From contig JAJEKV010000020.1 in the NCBI GenBank assembly GCA_021234155.1, forward strand, positions 2,219,275 to 2,283,274: a stretch of DNA of 64,000 nt. The letters are read 5' to 3'. The stretch is from Isoetes taiwanensis (Eukaryota > Streptophyta > Lycopodiopsida > Isoetales > Isoetaceae). A program made the translations under genes and the position numbers. Positions 56,183-64,000 of the stretch are shown here, one piece after another. The notes beneath the pieces were generated by a model. That model was not told the DNA's origin. It saw only the letters and a program-made list of their open reading frames with translations, and made no database searches. Numbering within the stretch: position 1 is the first letter of the stretch; every line of letters starts with the position of its first letter.

Positions 56183-56496
56183 CCCCCTTAAACCCCCTTT
56201 GGTTTGGGTGCATATTCACACGGGGGGTTACGTAGGGCAGCGAGAGCCCCAAAAATATATTTACAATACATGTATAAAATTAACACCACTAAGTACATTG
56301 TCTCAAACCTTATAGTATTTTGCAAACCCTAATATATAGTATACAAAAACTTGTACATGCATACCCCACAAATGAGGATTGCTATGTACGGTCCAGATCT
56401 TGGAATAAAGGGCAAATATGCCCATCCGACAGCTCTCGTTGCCCGGAGTAACCCCCCGTGTGAATATGCACCCAAACCAAAGGGGGTTTAAGGGGG
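56183..56496. mobile_element. 314-bp inverted-repeat element (MITE-like)
   Basis: Arms of about 64 bp at 56183-56246 and 56432-56496 are inverted copies (outer end CCCCCTTAAACCCCCTTTGG) with a few mismatches near the inner side (CGTAGGGCAGCG versus CTCCGGGCAACG). The ~185-bp middle is AT-rich and non-coding. No convincing target duplication in the flanks. Confidence 0.75.
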
Positions 56497-57414
56497 AGCA
56501 TAAGCTTATAAGAGAGGACATGCCTTTCAAATTGCATGCTGCTAAGAACAACTGAGGTGCATCCAAGCTTCTTGGTACAGCCCGGGCTCTACACAAACAT
56601 AGACAGAAATAGGAAGCACAAATCGCAGGAACTTCTGGCAGATGTACCAATTGATCTCTAGCGTTTAAATGCCGCAGGTGAAAGCAGATGATGATGAAGG
56701 AAGATCTTTAAATAAAGTAACCAATCCACCCTCTTTGCCTGCCAGAGCTCCGGAAGTCTCCATAGCATATTCTAGAAGTCTCCATGGCATATTCAGGGAT
56801 CTGTTTTACAAAGCAGGGCAGGAAAAAGAAAAAACAACGTTTTATTAGCGTGGCTTTCAAGTTTCGTAGTTAACGCCACGTGCAGAATCTATGGTTTAAT
56901 GATGACGTGGCAATCTATTGTTTGATGACATGGCAACCTAGGGTTTGATGGAGGACGGACATACGGAATAACATTATAATATAGGATTATAATATAGGAT
57001 AACATTATAATATAGGATAGAGCCTTTTGAGTAACATACTTTAGACCTAGCTATATGGAGAGTATAATAACAATATATGCTTTCAAACTTTGGATACCAC
57101 CAAAAGGTATCTAGAATTCTCATGATAGGAGGCATTAGAAGTTAACCAACCAATAACTTGTTAGAAATTAATCAAAAGGTAAAATAATCACTTGAATGGA
57201 GATGTGATATTGCGAGGACTTAAAGGATAACTAATAACAAAGATAATATTTTCTCACAATCCTAAATTGGGGGTAAAACAACATGGAGGTGAGATTTACC
57301 AAGCAAATCCTAATCATTAATAAAACTATTTACGGCCTCCAGTTGCACGGTTAGTTGTTCTTCCATGTATCATCCATAAAAAGGTTCGAGAAGGCTGCAT
57401 CTTAGATGCAAAGT
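56497..57414. other. Non-coding region
   Basis: AT-rich; includes a TATAATATAGGAT short tandem repeat at 56965-57015. No gene. Confidence 0.5.
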
Positions 57415-59150
57415 CTAGACGAAGCAGATGCTTCTGATTTTGCTCTTGGCGATATCCTATCACAGGAGGGGGATGACCATGAGCTACATCCGATTGCCTA
57501 CCACTCGCAAAAGTTCTAGGCTGCCGAAATCAATTATCCAAATTATAACAAGGAGCTGTTAGCTATAATTGATTCTTTCGAGGAGTGGAGATATTTTCTG
57601 GAAGGATCTCCTCATAAGGTTACAGTTTGTACGGATCATCAAAATCTGGAATATTTTCAGTCTGCTCGAGTGCTTAACTGTGGCCAAGCCCGGTGGCATA
57701 TTCAAGTATTATCCTACATTGATTTCGTGATCAAGTGCCATCCTGGTCCTCTCCAAGGGAAGCCTGATGCCTTGTCTCGACGCTCCTACCTTAAGCCTAA
57801 GACGGGGGGATCCTCCATTTGGTCAGCAATCACAGGTTATCCTAAGGCATGATCGGTTCCAGCTTATGGCTACCACTTTGTTTGAGAGGCCTCATGATAC
57901 AATCTTGTTGGAGTCTATTCGGGAATATCTGCCCTCCGATCCATTCGCTCAAGATGTATTTTCACATCTTGGCTCGACATCATCTTCTCGGCAAATGTGA
58001 TCGGAATACGATCGTCGTGAGATTCAAGATGGACTTCTGTTTCGTGATGGACTTCTACATGTCCCAGATAGTGCTTCCCGACTTCGAATTCTCTAGACTT
58101 GTCATGGCTTGCCTATGACTGGACATTTTGGAGTAGCCAAGACTTTTGAACTTAATAGTCAAGAGTATTGGCGTCCGGGCTTCGTCGCTCTGTCGAAGTA
58201 TTTATTCGATTATGTGATATATGTTGCCGAGCAAAGGTTCTGAGACATCTTCCTCATGGTCTTCTTCAGCCACTGCCTGTTCCAGATGGACTTTGGAAGA
58301 GTATTTCTGTAGACGTTATTTCGGATCTGCTGCTATCTCGGGGTCCTATTGCCATCAGGGCCGTTGTTGATTGCTTCTCTAAAATAGCTCATTTTATTCC
58401 CTACAACATCACTATCATCAGTCAAGGAACATCCGATCTTTTTCTTCATGAAGTAGTTAGACTTCGTAGATCTTGGAAATGACTCTTGGAGTTATTGCAT
58501 ATTGATCGCTCACTGACATCTGGTCATCATCCAGAAAGTAATGGGCAAACAGAGCATACTAATTAGACTCTGGAACTTGTCATTTGTCGTGAGAGGCGCG
58601 GGGGGATGGGGGATGGGGGATGATGTGACGACCATATATGTATTTAAGTCATACAAGTATTCTACTCATATGTGCAAAAAACAGGATGATTCGGTTGATT
58701 ATCTTCCATTAGCTGAGTTTGCCTATAATACCTCAGTATATGCTTCCATTGGTCAAACTCTGTTCTTTCTGAACTCTGGCCAACACCCTTGTTGATCCAT
58801 TAGCATAACTGTCAGTGACTCTGTCAAACCTAATGTCGAGTCTCGACTTGAGAAACTCCAGGTTCTTCAATCAGATCTTTAGCACCATCTTCTCCGGGCA
58901 CAGGAGCGCTATCAAGTGATAGATACTGGGAGCCTGTCGAGAACTTGACTAATGCTCCTGATAAAATTGCAAAGTTTCACCGACGTTACCCGAATAAGCC
59001 AAGTTCGAGTACCCCACCTTTAGCTCAAGGACTTGTCGCTGTCGTAGGAGAGGCGCCGCGAGGGGGGAGGGGTGGGGGGATGGGGGGATGATGTGACGAC
59101 CATATATGTATTTAAGTCATACAAGTATTCTACTCATATGTGCAAAAAAT
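57415..59150 (+). mobile_element. 5'-truncated Ty3/gypsy retrotransposon, degenerate
   Basis: RNase H: EADASDFALGDILSQEG, IAYHSQKF, a stop, NYPNYNKELLAIIDSFEEWR and VTVCTDHQNLEYF (57415-57770). Integrase: the zinc-binding region is broken, then LRHLPHGLLQPLPVPDGLWK, SISVDVISDLLLSRG, VVDCFSKIAHFIP (58225-58420), and HHPESNGQTEHTN followed by DYLPLAEFAYNTS (58520-58740). Reverse transcriptase, protease and gag are missing. A purine-rich tract at 59055-59088 precedes TGATGTGACGACC, taken as the 3' LTR start. Several stops and frame changes; not functional. Confidence 0.8.
58585..58682 (+). repeat. Copy of the PPT/LTR edge inside the integrase
   Basis: About 98 bp (GTCGTGAGAGGCG, G-rich tract, TGATGTGACGACC...TGTGCAAAAAA) nearly identical to 59043-59150. 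It replaces the ten or so codons expected between the integrase pieces at 58580 and 58683. Confidence 0.85.
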
Positions 59151-59178
59151 ATTCATCACACGGATGCAAAAGAATAGA

Positions 59179-59236
59179 GATTTGAACTCACAACCTTGCA
59201 GTTGCAAATCATCCATCTTTATCAAGTGTGTTACCA
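59179..59236 (-). mobile_element. tRNA-derived SINE head (A and B boxes)
   Basis: On the minus strand TTGGTAACACACTTGA (A box-like) is followed 33 nt later by GAGTTCAAATC (B box). It cannot fold into a full cloverleaf that I can see, so a tRNA-derived SINE or tRNA relic. Confidence 0.45.
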
Positions 59237-59339
59237 ATACTTGTTAAGGACATTGTCTCACATCTTCTTCATATGCAAGACTGATTTTAGGAGGGTCTAG
59301 AGTATCATAGAACCTACACGTGTGACACTTGGCATGATC

Positions 59340-59710
59340 TCGTCCTTTGGAGTGGCGCGATCCTAGCTGTTGGCCTAGATATCTAATCTATATATGTTCT
59401 TATGTTTTGCGCTTATCCGACCGTCCGTTCGAGATCCGACGGCTCACGTGGGTTTGGGACGTATCCTACGGCCCAGATGGCCTGGGAGTTTACATATAAT
59501 ATGTGTACCATGGTCCTACGGTCCAGATTGATCTGATCTTGACCGTCAGTCCGAGATCCGACGGCTCACGTGGCTTGGGGACACATCCTACAGTCCACGT
59601 GGCTTTGGGAATTATATGTAATAGATCCTACGGCTCATATTGCTTTTTATATGGTGAGATCTTGATCGTTGATTGAGTCGAAGATCCTAAGGCTCATATT
59701 GAATGCTCGT
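59340..59710. repeat. Diverged repeats of a GATCCGACGGCTCACGTGG motif
   Basis: Four or five copies (59430, 59555, 59625, 59690 and relatives) at 60-130 bp spacing, each with CACGTGG or CATATTG. Probably subterminal repeats of a transposon; no gene. Confidence 0.6.
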
Positions 59711-59753
59711 TCCTTAAGGAAAAGGCTTTTAAAATTTTTTATGTTATTAGGGA

Positions 59754-59807
59754 GATTCGAACCCTGGTCCTCAACCCCCCAAACCCCCCACTCTAACCAC
59801 TAGACCA
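59754..59807 (-). mobile_element. tRNA-derived SINE head or tRNA relic
   Basis: Minus strand: TTGGTCTAGTGGTTAGAGTG (A box) and AGGGTTCGAATC (B box) with a G-rich spacer (GGGGGGTTTGGGGGGTTGAGG). The acceptor stem and a normal anticodon arm are missing, so not a functional tRNA. Confidence 0.5.
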
Positions 59808-59886
59808 AGCATTAATTTTATGAAAAAATTATGTTTCAAATATACTTAAGGGTAACGTTCTAATTAAGATAAAATAGACTATAATA

Positions 59887-59955
59887 TTCTAGGATGTTTT
59901 GAAACTTTCAAAATGTTCCAGAAAGTTCTAAAATGTTCTAGAAATTTCTAGAATG
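59887..59955 (+). promoter_or_regulatory. Phased heat-shock-element array
   Basis: Seven consecutive ~10-bp units of the form TTCnnRAAnn, the last four nearly perfect (TTCCAGAAAG, TTCTAAAATG, TTCTAGAAAT, TTCTAGAATG). Alternating TTC and GAA every 5 bp is the binding pattern of heat-shock factors. It lies ~260 bp upstream of the H3-like gene at 60217; A-rich AAGGGAAT repeats fill the gap. A 10-bp minisatellite that happens to look like HSEs is the alternative. Confidence 0.55.
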
Positions 59956-60216
59956 TAAGGGAATCCAGGAGAATTAAAGGGAATATAAGGAAATCTCATA
60001 AATTGTAAGAGAATCTAGGAAAATATACAAGTCTAATGGAATCTCTTAAAATCTAATTGAATCTAAGGGAATATTCATAATATCTAAGGAAATCTAAGAA
60101 AATCTTGATGAAATCTTAGAGTTTTTTTAAGATTTTGCAAAGAGCGACAATAGAATGTTCTAAAATGTTTCATAATAAAGGTGTACAATATAAATCTTGA
60201 AAAAAAAATATTCTAG

Positions 60217-60960
60217 ATGCTCAAGGCAAGCGCCAGGTACCATACGGAGCTTGCCAGGCGAGTACAAGCGCGCTTGAACAAGGAAGCCCGGGATGCTGAG
60301 AAGGAGAGGCTCCGCAAGGAAGAGGAGGATGTCCAAAACCAGCAGGGGGACCAGCAAGTTGATCAGCAGGGAGATCAGAATGTTGACCAGCAGGGGGATC
60401 AAAATGTGAATCAGACTGTTGATCAACATGTAGATCAGGGCGGAGGCAAGAATAGGAAGAATAGGGAGTGGGGTAATAGGAAGAGGAAAAATACAAAACC
60501 CGTAAAGGGGGGTGTGGATTACAAGACTCGCTTGCAGAAGAATGCCACCATTGCCAAGAAGACATCGGCTCAGAGACGGGAGCAAATCGTTCAGCGGGCA
60601 AAGCATCCGACAACCGGCGAGAAATCCATCCCATTATTGAAGCAAACCGTCAAGCCACGGAAGCCCCATAGATTTTGACCGGGCACGGTAGCTCTTCGAG
60701 AGATACGTAAGTATCAGAAGACTACTGAGCCATTGATTCGTCGGCTCCCTTTTCAGCGGCTTGTTCGGGAAATTGCCCAGGAATTTAAAACCGACCTGAG
60801 GTTCCAAGCCTTTGCAATCCTCACACTTCAGGAGGCTGCCGAGGCTTACCCCATAGAGATTTTGAGCGACGCCAACCTCTGCGCCATACATGCAAAGAGG
60901 GTTACCATAATGCCCAAGGACCTCCAGCTAGCACGAAGGATCCGATGGGAGTTTCGATGA
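60217..60960 (+). pseudogene. Histone H3-like gene with long Gln/Asp-rich N-terminus, one stop codon
   Basis: One frame from the ATG at 60217 to TGA at 60958, interrupted only by TGA at 60676-60678. Residues 1-40 form a charged, probably coiled-coil segment; 41-74 are QGDQ/NVDQ repeats; 75-153 a Lys/Arg-rich linker ending KPRKPHRF. The stop stands exactly where H3 has Arg in HRYRPG (CGA to TGA fits one C-to-T change). After it: [67 protein letters not shown] and LQLARRIR, a nearly complete canonical H3 fold; the helix 2 end differs (PIEILSDA for LVGLFEDT). The normal ARTKQTARKS tail is replaced. A chromatin protein if the stop is an error or read through. Confidence 0.85.
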
Positions 60961-61095
60961 CTAGGCGACTTTCTTTCTTCTGTTGTAAAATTATTGTGAA
61001 CTTATCTATGTAAGATATTCTCATTTTGAAGTTGTAAATATAAAAATGTCTTTTTCCGCCACTTGGTGTATAATTTTGGGAAACGTGCCAAAAAG

Positions 61096-61125
61096 TATAA
61101 AGGCCCTTTTTTGCCATTAGGGTTT
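61096..61125 (+). promoter_or_regulatory. TATA box and telo-box-like motif before the 61.2-kb gene
   Basis: TATAAAGG at 61096-61103 and TAGGGTTT at 61118-61125, then a pyrimidine-rich leader and ATG at 61181. TATA to ATG is 78 bp, reasonable for a plant gene. Telo-boxes (AAACCCTA) are common in plant promoters. Confidence 0.55.
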
Positions 61126-61180
61126 CATTTTCCTTCTTGCTTTCAGCGTTTTCCTTCTCCTCCCTTGCGCCTTCATCCTC

Positions 61181-62571
61181 ATGGCTCGCCCAACCCTTCA
61201 GCAATGGTATGTGGATGGAGAACACTGGGACCCTGCGGTTCCCTTTGATCTTCTTCGCCCTTATCTCCTCCAGCAAGTAGACCTCATCTCTAACATGCAG
61301 GCGCATCCCAATTACGCTGCCTTCCTTCAGTTCTACTGCGAAGAGATTGTACCTGCATGTGTCTACAACGAGGACGATTCGCAGCTCTACCTCGACTTCC
61401 ACACCCTGTTCCAGATGTTAGGGGGTGATGAGCATGCCCGGAATGTCATTAAGGGCATAAGGAGGCGAGGGACTGACCTCCCCATTGTCACAATAGATCG
61501 GGAAGCTTGTTTTGAGGCCCGGTTTGCACTGGCCATCATTATGGACCAGTATATTGAGGACGAGGAGGTAGCTACTGAGCATTCCTCTACGCCTGTACCT
61601 CCTGACCCGGAAGACGACGAAGTCGTCGACGAGCAGGATTTTGCACGGTGGAAGGAGTTAGCCACCGAGGCGCCCGTAGGAAGAGATAAAGCCCTCAAAC
61701 TTGAAGGGCTCAACCTCCTTCCTACCGTACTCTTGAATAACCAAGAGTACCTGATTCTAGAGGACATTATGTGGGCCTACCGCGTTATTGCTGATATGCG
61801 GGGCCGCAAAAAGATAGAGATCCTCTATGATCTTGCCGAGTACTGCCAGGATGACTTCCTTGACTCTACAACGTCCGTTGTGCACCCGCCACAAGTCGAG
61901 GACTTGTTAGCATACCGGCCAGAAGAGTTAGAGCCCGTTGAGGCCCTTTTATCACTTCGGCAGTTCTTATTGACAGATACACCCCAGCCTCCGGAGGAGC
62001 ATTTTGCAGCTCAGATGCGGCCTCCTCCTGCAGAGCAGCCATTACAGATCACCATGGGAGGGGTGAATCAAGAGGAAGAAGACCTTTGGGACACCAAGGT
62101 AAGTCTTAGGGATGATAAAGAAGAAGCAGAGCAGGAGAAGATCCCCGTTAACTTGGAAAAGGAAGCGGAGACCTCCAGGGATCCCCAAATTAGGGCAATG
62201 GGCAACCATGTGACCCGATTCTTCCTTTCAGCTTTTCGGCAAGGAGAGGTCCTATTCTTCTCCAAGAACCTGGGGCCTTCTTCTGAAGCATCCTGGTGGG
62301 CACTTCGTGCGATATCCACCTTGGCGGGCCATAAGAAGATTGACTATCACGCCACCACCATTACCTTGGTCTGACGAGATTTGGCTATCGTAGCATGGGG
62401 GACGTGGCGGGCTGTGCCAATATGCGTCTCCTTGTGGCGGCACCTTTGGCCACTTGCTTGCCACCAGAGGCAGCAGCCCGAGCCGCCCTCTCTGCTAGCC
62501 CCAGTGCTACTTTGATGCGCTACCGCCCACCTCCTCAGCCTATGGACGAAGAGGAGGAACCTAGTTCTTAA
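61181..62571 (+). CDS. Unrecognised acidic protein next to the H3-like gene
   Basis: ATG at 61181 (MARPTLQQWYVDGEHWDPAV) opens 397 intact codons to 62374. A +1 frame change near 62373 would extend it (TRFGYRSMGDVAGCANMRLL) to a stop at 62569-62571, about 460 residues. It contains many hydrophobic helices (FDLLRPYLLQQVDLISNM, LEDIMWAYRVIADMRGRKK), an acidic segment (PPDPEDDEVVDEQDF) and a C-terminal RFFLSAFRQGEVLFFSKNLG with SSEASWWALRAIS. No signal peptide or membrane span. It has its own promoter and lies 220 bp after the H3-like gene on the same strand. A retrotransposon gag-like or chromatin-related role are both possible; I recognise no family. Confidence 0.6.
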
Positions 62572-62816
62572 ATAATTTTATTACGCATCTTGTATATATA
62601 TATATATAGAGGCACATTCTGCTTGTCGAACCATTCTGGTTTAACGTCAGTCTTGAGCCTTTTGGGCTCTCTCTCGTGTTCTGCTTGCCTTCGGGCCATT
62701 GTATTCTTATTTCTTCATCATATATCATATTCTTTACCGATGTTGGGCGTGTTTCTTCCATATTTCTTGTGTATTCTTTGCGTTTTTTTTGTTTGTTTTT
62801 ACGTAGGTTCATGACA
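62572..62816. other. 3' flank of the 61.2-kb gene
   Basis: T-rich with a short TATATATATATAT tract; probably 3' UTR and the junction to the LINE that follows. Confidence 0.4.
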
Positions 62817-63814
62817 GTTACATTCGGCACCAAAGCCAGACACAAACCATTCAAATACATGGGCAATGAACTGGAGGATGCAACAGAGTATAGGTACGAC
62901 ACAATGGCATGGGAAAATGGTCAAAAGAGGTCGACGCCCGATTCCAGACAACCATATGAAATTGTTACATAATGAAGAACTTGCAATAGAAGCAGGATCA
63001 TTGACTGGGAGATAAAGTATTAATTATTCAACACACTAGTAGCATCCACATAGTTGTACGGGGCAGAAGCCTGCAGATTTGGACTGACTGGTGGTGGCAA
63101 ATGGGAAAAACAGGAAGGCATACTCTGGTAGTGGCAGAGACAGTGAAAACAACTACCCCGCTGACCATGATGATGGTCTATAAGACGGGAGAAAAACCAA
63201 TGAAGTTAGGGTATGGTAAAAAATAGTCAGATATCTGTTAAGGGACAATAATAGCATGAACCCGAAAAAACTGTGCATGTATGATAGCAATCCGAGAATT
63301 GGCAAAGCAAACCACAAGTGTCAGATCATTTAAGGATGTGGCATACTGGAGTCAAAACCTGAGATTGAACCTAAGTGACATACTGAAGGAAGGGAGATGG
63401 AATGAGAATGGGTAATGAAAGTAATGCACACATGGTTAGATAGACACATCGACCCAAAAACGTTGGAAGTGTTTAACCCGGACTAATAGATAGGCTAAAG
63501 AGTATACAGAGACAGAGGGAAGGCCAGACACCATAGCGAAATTTAGAATGGGAAGTCATGATCTAAGGATCGAAAAAGGCATGTGGAGAAAAGTAGACAG
63601 GGAAGATCGCATTTGCCAAATATGTGATACTGGGGAAGTCGAAGATGAGAACCATATGCTCAATCAATGTGCAATATATGCAGACATAAGAACAAGATTC
63701 AATAAGATAAGATGGGGACACCTGATACCTGTTCTCATGGCGCAGGGCAAGACAATATCAGACCTAGCAGCTGTAATCAGAGAAATGATAGACAGACACC
63801 GAGAGATGCACTAA
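62817..63814 (+). pseudogene. 5'-truncated LINE, reverse-transcriptase C-terminal part
   Basis: Pieces in order: FGTKARHKPFKYMGNELEDA then TEYRYDTMAWENG (62830-62940), matching the K.KY.G..LE...Y.YLG region behind the RT core; VVLYGAEA (about 63053-63075), the usual LLYGAE.W; and 63548-63814, SHDLRIEKGMWRKV then CQICDTGEVEDENHMLNQCA and YADIRTRF, the zinc-knuckle (zf-RVT) end. Stops and frame changes separate the pieces. It differs clearly in sequence from the LINE at 51.4 kb, so a second family. Confidence 0.8.
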
Positions 63815-64000
63815 GACAAAAGGCTCATCATATGACCCGCTACTAAAAGTGGGATGTTGGAACCCGTAAATGTGTACAGCTCAAAGGTAATTATAACGAA
63901 GCACTCTCTCATGGCCATGAAGCTAGTTATATGCAAGGTGCGGGCATCATATCGGACTAAGATAAGCCCCCACAAAGGGCTACACTACCTCAGCACCGTC
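63815..64000. other. LINE 3' untranslated tail and window edge
   Basis: No ORF; probably the LINE 3' end continuing beyond the window. Confidence 0.4.

Noticed and set aside
59754..59807. Functional tRNA gene
   Set aside because: A and B boxes are present but the acceptor stem and anticodon arm do not form.

Overview
This is a repeat-rich piece of a land-plant nuclear genome. Evidence for a plant: a B3 DNA-binding domain fragment (1), a decayed plant-type cobalamin-independent methionine synthase with introns, a hAT transposase with DUF659 and hATC domains, Ty3/gypsy and LINE remains, long (TA)n tracts, and GT-AG intron borders. I cannot name the species. There is no prokaryotic gene organisation, and few genes look intact.

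Layout. 0-21 kb: a B3-protein exon (minus), then a small family of paralogous loci (A at 2.0 kb, B in three tandem 4.55-kb copies at 6.2-18.8 kb, C at 19.9 kb). A and C encode an N-terminal SAP-like segment and an acidic tail; the B copies are decayed. In all of them the exon ends in CAG|GT and is followed 260-670 nt later by a conserved hairpin whose stem co-varies between loci. 21.2-34.1 kb: a 12.9-kb element with 32-bp terminal inverted repeats. Its coding blocks are separated by five arrays of a palindrome built on TTCGCACCGTGG. One block is a clear but divergent histone H3-like gene. Another, on the minus strand, looks like a histone-fold (H2B-like) protein, with less certainty. 34-38.3 kb: (TA)n, an LTR-like or promoter region and tandem duplications. 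38.3-53.7 kb: a LINE split by a 12.94-kb hAT insertion. The 8-bp target duplication CCGTGCAG flanks it and the LINE reading frame continues across the junction. The hAT carries an intact 729-residue transposase and roughly 10 kb of extra cargo. That cargo includes three copies of a heat-shock-element plus TATA promoter and two copies of a short conserved ORF. 54.6-59.2 kb: a methionine synthase pseudogene, a 314-bp inverted-repeat element and a truncated gypsy element. 59.9-62.6 kb: a second histone H3-like gene with a long coiled-coil and Gln/Asp-rich N-terminus and one in-frame stop. It is preceded by a phased heat-shock-element array and followed by a 397-residue ORF of unknown function. 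62.8-63.9 kb: the 3' part of another LINE.

Sequence quality matters here. The three 4.55-kb copies, and an independent 203-bp duplication, differ mostly at CAG/CTG (CHG) trinucleotides and their neighbours. This suggests systematic basecalling error at methylated sites, or hypermutation there. Many frameshifts, especially at 15-18 kb and 21-34 kb, may therefore not be real.

The most novel signals are the co-varying intronic hairpin, two independent histone H3-like genes in mobile-element settings (one with palindrome-bounded gene cassettes), and the oversized hAT with heat-shock-type promoters. All functional statements about these are inference from sequence.
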